Part shown: positions 17,991 to 27,801 of the stretch, one piece after another
Position numbering within the stretch: the stretch's first letter is position 1
Layout of the letters: each line of letters begins with the position of its first letter
From: Ignavibacteriales bacterium
GTDB taxonomy: Bacteria; Bacteroidota; Ignavibacteria; Ignavibacteriales; Melioribacteraceae
NCBI GenBank assembly: GCA_026390795.1
Contig: JAPLFG010000002.1
Location: 186,001 to 250,000, forward strand
Direction of reading: 5' to 3'
Length of the DNA stretch: 64,000 bases
Program-made: the position numbers and the translations under genes
The notes under the pieces: generated by a model
Told to the model about the DNA's origin: nothing
Seen by the model: the letters and a program-made list of their open reading frames with translations, nothing else
Databases searched by the model: none

Positions 17991-18728
17991 ATGCAAATAA
18001 TTAAATCTCATCTTTTTCAAAAATTTCCGGAAATTATTTTTGGCTTAAGTACCAAAAACGGCATGGACCGCAATTTACCGTTCTCTTTTAATTTGTCTCT
18101 TACAGTAGGTGATAATTCAGATATTGTTAATGAGAATCGTGAAGCGTTTTATAATAAATTAGGTTTGAAGACCGAACAAATTGCAATTCAAAAACAGATT
18201 CATTCCGATATAATTACAGTTGTGGAAAAACCTGGACTAATTGGTGAGAGCGATGCAATGATCACGACCAAACCTAATATAGGACTTGCAATATCAACAG
18301 CAGATTGCGTTCCTATTTTTGTTTACGATAGAATGAATAAAATAATTGCCGGTATTCATTCCGGATGGCGAGGAACGCAAAAACAAATATTACAAAAAAC
18401 ATTGAAATTCTTGTCGGAAAGCTTTAATTCAAAATCGGAATATCTTTTTACGTACATAGGTCCTTCAATATCTCAAAATAATTATGAAGTTGGAGAAGAT
18501 GTTGCTTTGCAATTTGATAAAAAATATTCGTGTATGAAAAACGGAAAAATATTTCTCGACGTTTCACGAACTAATCTAGATATGATTTACAATTTCGGAA
18601 TACCAAAAAAAAATATTGAAATATCTCCGTTTTGTTCCTTTGAGGAGAAAGAATTACTTCACTCATATCGAAGAGACGGTAAATTATCCGGTCGTTCATT
18701 TGGTGTGATTGCAATGAGGGAAATTTAA
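17991..18728 (+). CDS. pgeF: Peptidoglycan editing factor PgeF (DUF152/YfiH, multicopper-oxidase-like)
   Basis: The protein has 245 residues. Hallmarks are QIHSDIITVV (first His), STADCVPIFVYD (Cys) and AGIHSGWRGT (second His), the C-H-H set that binds the active-site metal in this family, plus GPSISQNNYEVG and the C-terminal HSYRRDGKLSGR. PgeF removes wrongly incorporated L-Ser from peptidoglycan precursors; older names include laccase or polyphenol oxidase. It is directly followed by a transporter gene with no gap. Confidence 0.92.
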   Translation: MQIIKSHLFQKFPEIIFGLSTKNGMDRNLPFSFNLSLTVGDNSDIVNENREAFYNKLGLKTEQIAIQKQIHSDIITVVEKPGLIGESDAMITTKPNIGLAISTADCVPIFVYDRMNKIIAGIHSGWRGTQKQILQKTLKFLSESFNSKSEYLFTYIGPSISQNNYEVGEDVALQFDKKYSCMKNGKIFLDVSRTNLDMIYNFGIPKKNIEISPFCSFEEKELLHSYRRDGKLSGRSFGVIAMREI

Positions 18729-19646
18729 TTGGGTTCGGAAAAATTTAAAATAGCTGCGGGATATGTTTTAATAAGTTTTATTTGGGGCTCAACCTGGCTT
18801 GCAATACGGCTCGGCTTGGATTCGCTAACACCGTTGATTTCATCCGGACTAAGATTTTCGCTTGCATCATTTTTTGTATTTGTATTTATGCGGTATAGTA
18901 AAATATCTCTTCAAACTGACCGCCGCTCGATACAGCTTTATGCTATTACATCTCTATTTTCGTTTGTAATTCCGTTTTCTTTGGTCTACTGGGCAGAGCA
19001 ATTTATTCCTTCGGGGCTTACTTCAATTGTATTTGCAGTAATGCCGTTTTGCATTATTATTTTTTCAAAAATTGCATTCTCAAAGGAGAAGATTGGAATT
19101 AACCAGTTCTTAGGTGTCATAATTGGATTCAGCGGCATAGTAATAATTTTTTCCGAAAATTTATCGCTTGATCTATCCCAGCAGTTTTTAGGAATATTGG
19201 CTGTATTGATAAGTGCCGCTATGCAGGCATCAATTGCAGTTGTTATAAAAAAATACGGGCAGCATCTTAATCCATTATCAATGCACCTGGTTCCGCTCTT
19301 TTTTGCGGGACTAATTTTAATAATTGCGGCATTACTTTTTGAAAATCGTTCTTCATGGGATTTTAACTTTACAGCAGTATCATCAATTATTTATCTTGCT
19401 ATTTTTGGAACGCTGGTTGCTTTTACTACATACTACTGGCTATTAAAAAGAATGAATATAGTTATACTTTCGCTTTCTTCATTTATAACTCCAATTGTTG
19501 CTGTTATTCTAGGGTGGCTTATATTAAACGAAAATTTTTCACTTCAAACTCTGACCGGAAGTGCATTCGTGTTAATAGGAATATTATTTGCTAACTTTCG
19601 TGGGCTCTTAAAATACTACAACACAAAAACTTTAGTGATCAAATGA
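18729..19646 (+). CDS. EamA-family (DMT superfamily) transporter
   Basis: The protein has 305 residues from a TTG start immediately after the pgeF stop; no better ATG lies near the first membrane helix. It shows ten hydrophobic segments in two EamA repeats, beginning with VLISFIWGSTWLAIRLGLDSL and having the FGTLVAFTTYYWLLKR and PIVAVILGWLILNE motifs typical of RhaT/YdcZ-like exporters. The substrate is unknown. Its end overlaps folB by four bases. Confidence 0.9.
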   Translation: MGSEKFKIAAGYVLISFIWGSTWLAIRLGLDSLTPLISSGLRFSLASFFVFVFMRYSKISLQTDRRSIQLYAITSLFSFVIPFSLVYWAEQFIPSGLTSIVFAVMPFCIIIFSKIAFSKEKIGINQFLGVIIGFSGIVIIFSENLSLDLSQQFLGILAVLISAAMQASIAVVIKKYGQHLNPLSMHLVPLFFAGLILIIAALLFENRSSWDFNFTAVSSIIYLAIFGTLVAFTTYYWLLKRMNIVILSLSSFITPIVAVILGWLILNENFSLQTLTGSAFVLIGILFANFRGLLKYYNTKTLVIK

Positions 19647-20011
19647 CAAATATAATTCGTATAAAGAACGCATCATTTTATGCATATCATGGTGCTTTGC
19701 AGGAAGAACAAAGTATGGGTGGTAAGTTCGAAGCCGATGTTGATATATATACTGATTTTTCAGATGCAGCTGTAAAAGATGACTTGAGACTGACTATCAA
19801 TTACCATGATGTTTATAAATTTATTCACCAACTGGTTCATGAAAAAAAATATTATTTGATTGAAACACTTTCATTAACCATAGCAGACGAGTTATTAAAA
19901 AAATATCCGAATATTAAAAAAATTGCAGTTCGGGTTCGCAAACATAGCGTTCCTGTAGGTGGTGTACTCGATTGTGTTGAAGCAGAAGTGATAAAGGAAA
20001 ATGGTAAATAA
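19643..20011 (+). CDS. folB: Dihydroneopterin aldolase
   Basis: The protein has 122 residues. The family pattern is present: IIRIKNASFYAYHGALQEEQSMGGKFEADV at the start, a central TINYHDVYKFIHQLVHEKKYYLIETLS (catalytic Glu/Tyr region), and RVRKHSVPVGGVLDCVEAEV (catalytic Lys). It converts dihydroneopterin to 6-hydroxymethyl-dihydropterin in folate synthesis, feeding the next gene, folK. It overlaps both neighbours. Confidence 0.95.
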   Translation: MTNIIRIKNASFYAYHGALQEEQSMGGKFEADVDIYTDFSDAAVKDDLRLTINYHDVYKFIHQLVHEKKYYLIETLSLTIADELLKKYPNIKKIAVRVRKHSVPVGGVLDCVEAEVIKENGK

Positions 20012-20507
20012 TATTTTCTTAGCACTCGGTTCTAATAAAGGGAACAGACTGGAATTCATTTATAGTGCTGTTCGTAAAATAAATGAAAATGATTCTTGTA
20101 AGGTTCTTAAATGTTCTTCAATTTATGAAACCACGCCTTACGGAATTGTTGATCAACCGAATTTTCTAAATGCTGTGATTGCAATTAGTTCCGATTTTAA
20201 TATTATTGAACTGCTTCAGTTTGTAAAGCATTTGGAAAAAAATATCGGTAGAACTGAATCGTTAGAAAAATGGGGAGAACGTGAAATTGATGTTGATATT
20301 ATTTTCTATAATGACGTAATTTATACCGGAGATATGCTCGTTATTCCGCATCCGGAATCTTTGAAACGTGATTTTGTTATTATTCCATTATTAGAAATCG
20401 CACCGGATTTCATCTTTCCGGGTATGCAGAAAAAAATAATGGAGTTAGATCTTTCTTCAATCGAGAACCATATTATTCGTAAATCAGATTTCGCAATTAA
20501 TATATAA
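20001..20507 (+). CDS. folK: 6-hydroxymethyl-7,8-dihydropterin pyrophosphokinase
   Basis: The protein has 168 residues. It begins FLALGSNKGNR and has SSIYETTPYGIVDQPNFLNAV, REIDVDIIFYND (the two Mg-binding Asp residues) and IPHPESLKRDFVIIPLLEIAPDF, a full HPPK pattern. It pyrophosphorylates the pterin made by FolB. The start overlaps folB by 11 bases, so the two are translationally coupled. Confidence 0.96.
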   Translation: MVNNIFLALGSNKGNRLEFIYSAVRKINENDSCKVLKCSSIYETTPYGIVDQPNFLNAVIAISSDFNIIELLQFVKHLEKNIGRTESLEKWGEREIDVDIIFYNDVIYTGDMLVIPHPESLKRDFVIIPLLEIAPDFIFPGMQKKIMELDLSSIENHIIRKSDFAINI

Positions 20508-20513
20508 ATCAAA

Positions 20514-21158
20514 TTGGCCGAACTCAGGTACATAGCAATTGAAGGTGTGATCGGTGCCGGTAAATCATCGCTTGCAAGAAAACTAGCCGATAAACTTAGC
20601 GCTAACTTGATCATGGAAGAGTTTGAGGAAAACCCATTCCTTGAAAAATTTTATGATGATAGAAAACGTTATGCATTTCAAACTCAGATGTTTTTTCTGA
20701 TTAATCGTTTTAAACAGCAGCAGCAGCTTAATCAGCAAGATCTTTTTACAAAATATATGGTTTCGGATTACATCTTCCAGAAAGATAAAATCTTTGCTTA
20801 CCTTAATCTAACCGGCGAAGAATTAAAACTTTATGAAACTATTTTCCCGCTTCTGGAAAGAGATATTCCAAAACCGGATCTTGTAATCTTTCTCCAATCG
20901 AGCATTGACCGTTTGGGAGAAAACATTAAGACTCGAGGGAGAAAGTATGAACGCAATCTAACTCGTGCTTATTTAACGGAACTATCGGAAGCGTACAATA
21001 ACTTTTTCTTTAAATATAACAACACACCGCTCTTAATCGTGAATACATCGGAAATAGATTTTGTGAACCGTGAAGAAGATTTTGAAGAACTCTACGCTCA
21101 AGTATTCAGAGAAGATAGGGGATTCATTGAATACTTTAATCCCGAATCGAAAGGATAG
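20514..21158 (+). CDS. Deoxynucleoside kinase (dNK/dGK family)
   Basis: The protein has 214 residues from TTG 20514, six bases after folK; no ATG precedes the P-loop. Walker A is GVIGAGKSS at about 11-19. MVSDYIFQKDKIFAY (DRS/ERS-like region), DLVIFLQSSIDRLGENIKTRGRKYE (lid arginines) and YNNFFFKYNNTPLLIVNTSEIDFV match the bacterial dNK/DAK-DGK family. It phosphorylates deoxynucleosides for salvage; base specificity cannot be told from sequence. The folB-folK-dNK order is a recurring Bacteroidota arrangement, from memory. Confidence 0.9.
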   Translation: MAELRYIAIEGVIGAGKSSLARKLADKLSANLIMEEFEENPFLEKFYDDRKRYAFQTQMFFLINRFKQQQQLNQQDLFTKYMVSDYIFQKDKIFAYLNLTGEELKLYETIFPLLERDIPKPDLVIFLQSSIDRLGENIKTRGRKYERNLTRAYLTELSEAYNNFFFKYNNTPLLIVNTSEIDFVNREEDFEELYAQVFREDRGFIEYFNPESKG

Positions 21159-21161
21159 ACG

Positions 21162-21386
21162 ATGAGTTTGCTGAGACTAATTCTATGGGCTACAATATTT
21201 TATCTCGTTTTTAACACGGCGAGAAATGTTCTAAGATTTCTATCATCGAATAAACCTCAAAAAGATCCTAATGAGGTTAAACAGAAGAAGCAAGGCAAAT
21301 ATAAAATTGAAAAAGAAGATGTAATTGATGCACATTTTGAAGACATTGATTCGGATAAGTCGGATAAACAAAAAGAAAATTCTTAA
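21162..21386 (+). CDS. Small membrane-anchored protein of unknown function
   Basis: The protein has 74 residues: one N-terminal transmembrane helix (LLRLILWATIFYLVFNTARNVLRFL) and a highly charged cytoplasmic tail ending in Asp/Lys repeats. The IEKEDVIDAHFEDI segment resembles small Bacteroidota proteins such as DUF4834, which is a weak match. Three bases separate it from the kinase upstream, and its stop overlaps the start of the glycosyltransferase by one base, so it is a real operon member. Confidence 0.75.
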   Translation: MSLLRLILWATIFYLVFNTARNVLRFLSSNKPQKDPNEVKQKKQGKYKIEKEDVIDAHFEDIDSDKSDKQKENS

Positions 21387-22474
21387 TGTCCTTAAAAGAT
21401 CATTTTAGAAAAATTGTCTCTCAGATACTTGAAAAATTTTTAGCCGTCCCTGAACTTTCCAATAAATCAATTGGTGATCCGCAAAGGATTTTGATTATTC
21501 GTCAGCATAATCAATTTGGAGATTTGCTTGCTAGCGTTTCTCTTTTCAGAGCAATCAAAGAAACTTTTCCAGATTCTCATTTAACCTTAATTGCCAGTCC
21601 CGAAAATTATTATGCCGTCGTTAAGAATGAATTTATTGATGAACTTTTTATTTATGATAGGAAGAAATTCATCAACCCATCCTATATCTCAAAAGTTAAA
21701 AATATTCTTCACAATAATTATGATCTTGCATTGGTACCGGTAACTGTTGCGGTTTCTATAACGAGCTGCATCCTTGCCGGTTTTTCTAAAGCAAAAATAA
21801 AAATTGGTCCAAATTCTTTAAATGGTGACAAAAATAATCTTGCGTTCGTATTTAACTACAAAATTGATATGGACTGGAGTAAATGCCCAGATGCTCATGT
21901 CTCGGATTTTATTCTTGACTTAGTGCGTCCGTTTGGAATCAAAACTAAAAATTATAATTCGAGCATTTCGTTCGATGATTTTGATCGAAATGAATCTGAT
22001 AAATTTCTGAATTCATTTTTACCTGAAGAACATAACATATTAATCGGTTTTCATGTCGGTGCAGGAAAAGAACAAAATAGATGGTCATTAAAAAAATATG
22101 TTGAATTAATTAAGCTAATTCAGTCGAATCATAAACTCAAATTTTATTTCACAGGCAGTAGCGCAGATTCCGAAGAGCTTAGTTATATGAAAAAACATTT
22201 TGATGATTCATGCGGATATTACCTGAATAAATCGATACCTCAACTTGCCGCGTTAATTTCGAAAAGTGATTATTTTATTACAAACGATACAGGCGTTATG
22301 CACGTTGCCGGCGCAACAACCACTCCGCAAATTTCCATTTTTGGTCCTACAAATCCATTTAATTGGGCGCCGATTGGTGATGAAAAATATTTTATTCGTA
22401 AATCCGAATTGATTGATGATGTTTCGGTTGAAGATGTATACAATTTATTCGAACTCATTTTGAAAAAGAAATAA
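21386..22474 (+). CDS. Glycosyltransferase family 9 (heptosyltransferase-like)
   Basis: The protein has 362 residues and a GT-B fold. The N-terminal domain has RILIIRQHNQFGDLLASVSLFRAIKETFPDSHLTLI, and the C-terminal donor-binding domain has IGFHVGAGKEQNRWSLKKYVELI and TNDTGVMHVAGATTTPQISIFGPTNPFNWAPIG, the family 9 signatures seen in RfaF/WaaF/WaaC. It probably adds a sugar to lipopolysaccharide core; donor and acceptor are unknown. No other LPS genes are adjacent. Confidence 0.9.
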   Translation: MSLKDHFRKIVSQILEKFLAVPELSNKSIGDPQRILIIRQHNQFGDLLASVSLFRAIKETFPDSHLTLIASPENYYAVVKNEFIDELFIYDRKKFINPSYISKVKNILHNNYDLALVPVTVAVSITSCILAGFSKAKIKIGPNSLNGDKNNLAFVFNYKIDMDWSKCPDAHVSDFILDLVRPFGIKTKNYNSSISFDDFDRNESDKFLNSFLPEEHNILIGFHVGAGKEQNRWSLKKYVELIKLIQSNHKLKFYFTGSSADSEELSYMKKHFDDSCGYYLNKSIPQLAALISKSDYFITNDTGVMHVAGATTTPQISIFGPTNPFNWAPIGDEKYFIRKSELIDDVSVEDVYNLFELILKKK

Positions 22475-22478
22475 TCTG

Positions 22479-24047
22479 ATGATGGGAAAAGATATTAATA
22501 ATATAGCTGCAGTCGACGTTGGCACTAACTCCTTCCATCTTATAGTTGTCCGCGCCAAACCCGACGGAAACTTTGAAATAATTGATCGGGAACGGGAAGT
22601 AATACGGCTTGGCGAAGGAAGCACCGGTGATATAAAAATAATTATTCCGGAAGCTATGGGGCGGGCAGTAAAAGCACTTAAACGATTCAAGTTAATCGCT
22701 GATTCTCACAATGCTTCATTAAGAGCAGTTGCTACAAGTGCGGTAAGGGAATCTTTCAATAAAAATGAATTGATAAGAAATGTATTTATAAAGACTGGAG
22801 TTGAAATAGAAGTAATCAGCGGATATGAAGAAGCACGTTTGATTTATCTCGGAATTTTAAAATCTGTTCCTGTTTTCAATAAAAAAACTTTGGTGATTGA
22901 TATTGGCGGAGGCAGTACAGAATTTTTAATAGGTCAAAAAGGGAAGACGCATTTTTCTGTCAGTCTAAAGTTAGGTGCAGTGCGTCTTGCTCAGAAATTT
23001 TTCAATGGTTATGAAATTACTTCCAGTTCAATTAAAGAATGCCGCAATTGGGTTCATGGTGAATTGTTTAACGTAGCTGAAACAGCAAAGCGGATTGGTT
23101 TCGATCTTTGTGTTGGTTCTTCCGGGACCATTATGGCAACCGGATTAATGGTTGAAGCTTTGGTCAAAGGGAAAAGATCTCAGAATAATATTCTCAACAA
23201 TTATGAATTTACTAAATCAGAATTTTCGCAAGTCCGTGATGAGATTTTGAAGAGGAAGACCGAGGAAAAAAGAAGGAGGATACCGGGCTTAGATGATAAA
23301 CGCGCCGATATAATTCCGGCAGGAATAATAATTCTTGATGAAATTTTTAAGTTGTTCGAATTGAACAAAATGACAATCTCGGCATACGCTCTTCGTGAAG
23401 GCATTATTATCGATACACTGCAGAAAGAACATCCGACTGAGACTAAGCCAAGCTTTGCAGATATAAGAAATGACAGCATAAAGCATTTATCAGAATCTTG
23501 CCATTATGACCATGATCATTGCAAACATGTAGCACAACTCGCGCTTCAAGTATTTGATCAGCTCAAAACTCTGCACGAACTTGATGATGATTGCCGGGAA
23601 TATCTTTATGCCGCAGCAATTCTTCACGATATTGGCTACCACATTTCGCACACAAATCATCATCATCATAGCTATTACATAATTAAGAATAGTGATCTAT
23701 TAGGATTTAATGAAACGGAGATAAGTATAATTGCTTATGTATCACGTTATCATAGAAAAAGTCATCCGAAATTAAGTCATGATGATTTCTCCCAGCTGAC
23801 CGAAAAAACTCAGATGGTAATTAAAAAACTTGCCGCAATTTTGCGTTTGGTGGATGCTTTAGACCGGACTCATTCTAAAGTAATTCGAAATGTCAATTTA
23901 TCCGTTACGAGGCAGAAAGTAATATTAGAATTGAATGTTGATAAGACAAAAAATGCAGAAATTGAATTGTGGAACCTCGAGAGAAGAAAAGGATTATTTG
24001 AAGAGGTCTTTTCAAAAAAAATATTGTTAGAAACTCATTATAATTAA
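22479..24047 (+). CDS. Ppx/GppA phosphatase with C-terminal HD domain
   Basis: The protein has 522 residues. The N-terminal two thirds are an ASKHA phosphatase: AAVDVGTNSFHLIVVRA, IDREREVIRLGEG, AVATSAVRESFN, VIDIGGGSTEFLIG and SLKLGAVRL. Residues about 320-500 form an HD-type domain (YAAAILHDIGYHISHTNHHHHSYYII, with the HD pair in LHDIG). This matches the longer exopolyphosphatase / pppGpp phosphohydrolase type. It likely degrades polyphosphate or pppGpp. A second ATG lies three bases after the first. Confidence 0.93.
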   Translation: MMGKDINNIAAVDVGTNSFHLIVVRAKPDGNFEIIDREREVIRLGEGSTGDIKIIIPEAMGRAVKALKRFKLIADSHNASLRAVATSAVRESFNKNELIRNVFIKTGVEIEVISGYEEARLIYLGILKSVPVFNKKTLVIDIGGGSTEFLIGQKGKTHFSVSLKLGAVRLAQKFFNGYEITSSSIKECRNWVHGELFNVAETAKRIGFDLCVGSSGTIMATGLMVEALVKGKRSQNNILNNYEFTKSEFSQVRDEILKRKTEEKRRRIPGLDDKRADIIPAGIIILDEIFKLFELNKMTISAYALREGIIIDTLQKEHPTETKPSFADIRNDSIKHLSESCHYDHDHCKHVAQLALQVFDQLKTLHELDDDCREYLYAAAILHDIGYHISHTNHHHHSYYIIKNSDLLGFNETEISIIAYVSRYHRKSHPKLSHDDFSQLTEKTQMVIKKLAAILRLVDALDRTHSKVIRNVNLSVTRQKVILELNVDKTKNAEIELWNLERRKGLFEEVFSKKILLETHYN

Positions 24048-24131
24048 CCGAATCTATCTTTACTCAAATAATGAATCCGGCGTCATCAACTTTTCTGAAA
24101 AAAAATGTCATCATTCCTATATATCAACTCT

Positions 24132-25235
24132 TTAACCAAATGTGATTTGAAATTCTGTTCCATTATTTCTGTCTAACTTAATCTCTCCGTAAAGTTGCGA
24201 TGTAAGCATATTTATTAATTTTAGTCCTAATGTTTTTTGTTCGGTTTCAAAGCTGATATCGTCACTCAACCCTATCCCGTTATCAGCAACTGTAAGCACG
24301 AATTTATTCTCATTCAACTTAATAGAAATTCTGATCTCCGGAGTTTTTGTAAAATCAACAGGGAAAGCATATTTGATAGAGTTTGTCACTAATTCATTTA
24401 TGATCAAACCACATGGTATTACAGTGTCAATCGGTAAAAGAATATCATCTATTTCCAATTTTTTTGTGATCTTAATTTTCGTGGAAAACGTATCGATTAG
24501 ATAACTAACCAAGTTATTAACATAATCTGCAAAATTAAGATTTGTGAAATCGGTTGACTGGAATAATTTTTCATAAACTAACGACATTGATCTGACGCGG
24601 CTGGTGCTGTCTTGAAACAACGATAATATTTTTTCGTCCTCAATCTCAATGGATTGGAGATAAAGCAGGGAAGAAATCACCTGCAAATTATTTTTTACTC
24701 TGTGAAAAAGTTCTTTAAGAAGTATCTCTTTTTCCTGAAGTGAATTTTGAATCACTTCTTGAGAGGAACGGCGTTCCTCCTCGATTGCAACTGCAGTACT
24801 GATGCTGCTTAGAAATTGTTTTTCATCATCTGCTAATATTTTGTCTTCCTGAAAGACTATGCATAGTGATCCTATTATTGTTTCTTCCCAGAAAATAGGT
24901 GACCCAATTAATGTTTTTAAATTATACTGATTAAAAGTTGGATTGTTTACAGCATATTTTGTTTTGCGAAGATTCCGAATTATCTGTACAAAAGATTTTT
25001 CTTCTTTCTCAAAATCGCTGCAAATTTGGTCCCAAAGTCCCGGTAAATCTTCATTCTCGAATTGAGTTCCTAGATTACTAATAGAAAAATATTTCCCTTT
25101 ATTGATTGAATTAAAAAGGACGGCGGTAGCATTGAACTCAAATAAGCAAAGCTCCAATACGCTTTTTATGTTTTGGCCGGCGTCAACTCCAAAGTCTAAA
25201 AGGCACTCATTTATTTTAACTAATCTTTCATGCAT
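24132..25235 (-). CDS. Soluble sensor histidine kinase, GAF + HisKA_2 type
   Basis: The protein has 367 residues and no membrane segment. Residues about 10-155 resemble a GAF domain (TLIGSPIFWEETIIGSLCIVFQEDK). The phospho-acceptor is H178 in LLKELFHRVKNNLQVISSLLYLQS, the HisKA_2 motif. The HATPase domain shows IINELVTNSIKYAFP, VADNGIGL and LGLKLINMLTSQLYGEI. Kinases of this class often act on stand-alone receivers. No response regulator is adjacent, so it is an orphan. It is divergent from asnS across a 435-base gap. Confidence 0.9.
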   Translation of the reverse strand: MHERLVKINECLLDFGVDAGQNIKSVLELCLFEFNATAVLFNSINKGKYFSISNLGTQFENEDLPGLWDQICSDFEKEEKSFVQIIRNLRKTKYAVNNPTFNQYNLKTLIGSPIFWEETIIGSLCIVFQEDKILADDEKQFLSSISTAVAIEEERRSSQEVIQNSLQEKEILLKELFHRVKNNLQVISSLLYLQSIEIEDEKILSLFQDSTSRVRSMSLVYEKLFQSTDFTNLNFADYVNNLVSYLIDTFSTKIKITKKLEIDDILLPIDTVIPCGLIINELVTNSIKYAFPVDFTKTPEIRISIKLNENKFVLTVADNGIGLSDDISFETEQKTLGLKLINMLTSQLYGEIKLDRNNGTEFQITFG

Positions 25236-25535
25236 CTTATTTGATATCCTAACATATTCCTTAAATTACTCTACAATCAGTCTTCATAGAATTCTCTTAA
25301 AACTATTTGAAAACGGAAGTACGATAAATAATTCCATGAGCAATAATCTCTTTATCAGATAACGTTATTAATATTTGTAATTTGAATTTGTTCGAATAGA
25401 CATCCCACCATAATCTAATTGTCGAATAAAAATCTAGAAAATTGAGATCAATATTGGAAATTATTTCTATCCATATCTCTAAGGTTACAAAGACATACTC
25501 TCTTCTTCAAATATTAAGCATTCTTGAGTATTCTC

Positions 25536-25551
25536 ATCTCAATATTGAGAT
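25536..25551. promoter_or_regulatory. Perfect 16-bp palindrome in the HK-asnS divergent gap
   Basis: ATCTCAATATTGAGAT is perfectly self-complementary. Half-copies lie nearby (TTGAGATCAATATTG about 100 bases left; TTGAG and CTCA just left), so this 435-base gene-free region (25236-25670) holds a candidate operator. Apart from this and the asnS promoter nothing else is seen in the gap. Confidence 0.4.
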
Positions 25552-25609
25552 AACTTTTTTTGAATTGCAATAATAAGCAGAATTATCTAAACCGATACTT
25601 AAGAGATTT

Positions 25610-25642
25610 TTTGCTTTTGTAACAAGCCGTTAATTATATTTG
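25610..25642 (+). promoter_or_regulatory. Bacteroidota-type promoter for asnS-nuoJKLMN
   Basis: TTTG at 25610-25613, 21 bases, then TATATTTG at 25635-25642, matching the -33 TTTG / -7 TAnnTTTG consensus of Bacteroidota primary sigma factors. The asnS ATG is 28 bases downstream. Confidence 0.5.
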
Positions 25643-25670
25643 CCAATCAAAATTTAAAATCAAAAAATCT

Positions 25671-26969
25671 ATGAAACCTGAAGTTTACATTAAAGATCTG
25701 AAAGACCATGTTGGCAGAGAAGTTACACTGAAAGGATGGCTCTATAACAAGAGATCAAGCGGTAAAATTAAATTTTTGATAATGCGTGACGGAAGCGGCT
25801 ATGTTCAGTGTGTTGTTTTCAAAGGAAATGTTACAGATGAAATATTCGAAAATGCAGATAAACTAACTCAAGAATCTTCATTTGAGGTTACCGGCAAGGT
25901 AAAAACTGAGCCCCGTTCGGTCGGCGGTTACGAGCTTGATGCCACAGATGTAAAAATTATTTCTGTTGCAAGTGAGTATCCCATCACTCCAAAAGAACAT
26001 GGAATCGAATTTTTAATTGATAATCGACATCTCTGGGTTCGTTCTAAAAAGCAAGTTGCAATTCTAAAAATTCGCGCAAGAGTAGTAAAAGCAATTAGAG
26101 ATTTTTTTGACTCGCGCGGATTTATCCTTTTCGATCCTCCGATTATAACGCCGAATGCATGCGAAGGTACTTCAACACTTTTTGAAATGGAATATTTTGA
26201 TCTTGGCAAGGCATACCTAACGCAATCCGGGCAACTTTATGAAGAGAGCGGGGCAATGGCACTTGGAAAAGTTTATTCTTTCGGTCCAACTTTCCGTGCA
26301 GAAAAATCGAAAACCCGCCGTCATTTGACGGAGTTCTGGATGGTTGAGCCTGAAATGGCTTTTTATGATCTAGATGACGATATGGATCTTGCAGAAGAAT
26401 TCTTGGAATATATTGTTCAATCAGTTCTTACCGATATGCCTGAAGAATTAAAAGAACTTGAACGCGATTTGACTAAACTGCAATCTGTTAAGAGACCTTT
26501 TCCAAGAATATCTTATACAGATGCAGTTGAGATATTGAAAAAGAAAGGTGTTGATTTTCAATGGGGCAACGATCTTGGCGGAACAGACGAAACATTGATA
26601 GGTGAAGAATTTGATCGGCCTGTTATGATTCACCGGTATCCATCTGAGGTAAAAGCATTTTATATGAAACGCGATCCTGAAAACCCTAAGGTTGCATTAG
26701 CTGTTGATGTAATTGCACCTGAAGGTTACGGAGAAATTATCGGTGGAAGCCAGCGAGAAGATAATTTGGATTTTCTGTTGGAAAGAATTAAGGAACATAA
26801 ATTGCCGCAATCTTTCTTTGAATGGTATTTGGACTTAAGAAGATTCGGATCTGTACCGCACGCCGGTTTTGGTCTTGGTTTAGAAAGAACTGTAAGCTGG
26901 ATTTGCGGATTGGATCATTTACGCGAAGCAATCCCGTTCCCAAGAATGATTTATAGGAATACACCTTAA
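25671..26969 (+). CDS. asnS: Asparaginyl-tRNA synthetase
   Basis: The protein has 432 residues, a class IIb synthetase. The N-terminal OB fold (about 1-110) contains [31 protein letters not shown]. Motif 2 is [28 protein letters not shown] and motif 3 is [15 protein letters not shown]. The [19 protein letters not shown] segment and the TQSGQLYEE region fit AsnRS, and the absence of an AspRS-type GAD insertion excludes bacterial AspRS. It is unusually placed two bases upstream of nuoJ, so complex I subunits are probably co-transcribed with it. Confidence 0.95.
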   Translation: MKPEVYIKDLKDHVGREVTLKGWLYNKRSSGKIKFLIMRDGSGYVQCVVFKGNVTDEIFENADKLTQESSFEVTGKVKTEPRSVGGYELDATDVKIISVASEYPITPKEHGIEFLIDNRHLWVRSKKQVAILKIRARVVKAIRDFFDSRGFILFDPPIITPNACEGTSTLFEMEYFDLGKAYLTQSGQLYEESGAMALGKVYSFGPTFRAEKSKTRRHLTEFWMVEPEMAFYDLDDDMDLAEEFLEYIVQSVLTDMPEELKELERDLTKLQSVKRPFPRISYTDAVEILKKKGVDFQWGNDLGGTDETLIGEEFDRPVMIHRYPSEVKAFYMKRDPENPKVALAVDVIAPEGYGEIIGGSQREDNLDFLLERIKEHKLPQSFFEWYLDLRRFGSVPHAGFGLGLERTVSWICGLDHLREAIPFPRMIYRNTP

Positions 26970-26971
26970 TC

Positions 26972-27487
26972 ATGAATATTCAGATAATTCTTTTCATCGT
27001 TCTGGCTACGATTGCTGCGGTTTCTTCTGTAGTAATGATAACAAGAAAACACGCTGTAATTAGCGCAGTATTTTTAATTCTCAACTTCTTTGCTCTCGCC
27101 GGATTGTATCTACTTCTCAATGCTCAGTTCATTGCCGTTGTGCAGGTGATTGTTTATGCCGGAGCAATTATGGTTCTATTCCTTTTTGTTTTGATGTTAT
27201 TAAATACCGAAACAGAACACAAATTATTTGTTGATAAACGGGCAATAAAATTCTTTTCAATTCTTGTAAGCGCATTCGTATTTGTACAACTCGCGTATCT
27301 AATCTTTTTCGGACATCCGTCAAGAACCTTAACACCGGATGAAGCCGCGAGTGTTAAAGCAGGAACTATTCAGGCAATCGGTCAGCAACTTTATACTAAT
27401 TATATTATTCCTTTTGAAGTCGCGGGATTTTTACTTCTTGCAACTACAATCGGCGCGTTAGTTTTAGCAAAGAAAAAATTCGAGTAA
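26972..27487 (+). CDS. nuoJ: NADH-quinone oxidoreductase subunit J
   Basis: The protein has 171 residues and five hydrophobic helices. The NuoJ phrase [30 protein letters not shown] is present, and the end is [17 protein letters not shown]. It is a core membrane subunit of complex I at the junction between the hydrophilic arm and the antiporter-like subunits. It is the first of nuoJKLMN here; nuoA-I are not in the window. It starts two bases after asnS. Confidence 0.95.
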   Translation: MNIQIILFIVLATIAAVSSVVMITRKHAVISAVFLILNFFALAGLYLLLNAQFIAVVQVIVYAGAIMVLFLFVLMLLNTETEHKLFVDKRAIKFFSILVSAFVFVQLAYLIFFGHPSRTLTPDEAASVKAGTIQAIGQQLYTNYIIPFEVAGFLLLATTIGALVLAKKKFE

Positions 27488-27492
27488 AAGAT

Positions 27493-27801
27493 ATGTCATC
27501 AATACCAATGGAATACTATTTAATACTCAGCGCATTTATGTTCAGTGTTGGTGTTGCCGGTGTCCTTATAAGAAGAAATGCGATAGTTGTATTTATGTGT
27601 ATAGAGTTGATGCTAAACTCTGCAAATTTAACGCTCGTAACTTTTTCATCTTACTTGGGAAATTCGATCGGCCAGGTATTTGTATTCTTTGTGATGACGG
27701 TAGCTGCAGCGGAAGCCGCAGTTGGTCTGGCAATTATTATTGCCATCTTCAGAAATAAAAAGACTGTAAACATTGACGAGATAAATATTTTTAAATGGTA
27801 A
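27493..27801 (+). CDS. nuoK: NADH-quinone oxidoreductase subunit K
   Basis: The protein has 102 residues and three transmembrane helices, the standard NuoK size. [18 protein letters not shown] carries the conserved membrane Glu used in proton transfer, and the second conserved Glu sits in [17 protein letters not shown]. It is five bases after nuoJ and overlaps nuoL. Confidence 0.97.
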   Translation: MSSIPMEYYLILSAFMFSVGVAGVLIRRNAIVVFMCIELMLNSANLTLVTFSSYLGNSIGQVFVFFVMTVAAAEAAVGLAIIIAIFRNKKTVNIDEINIFKW

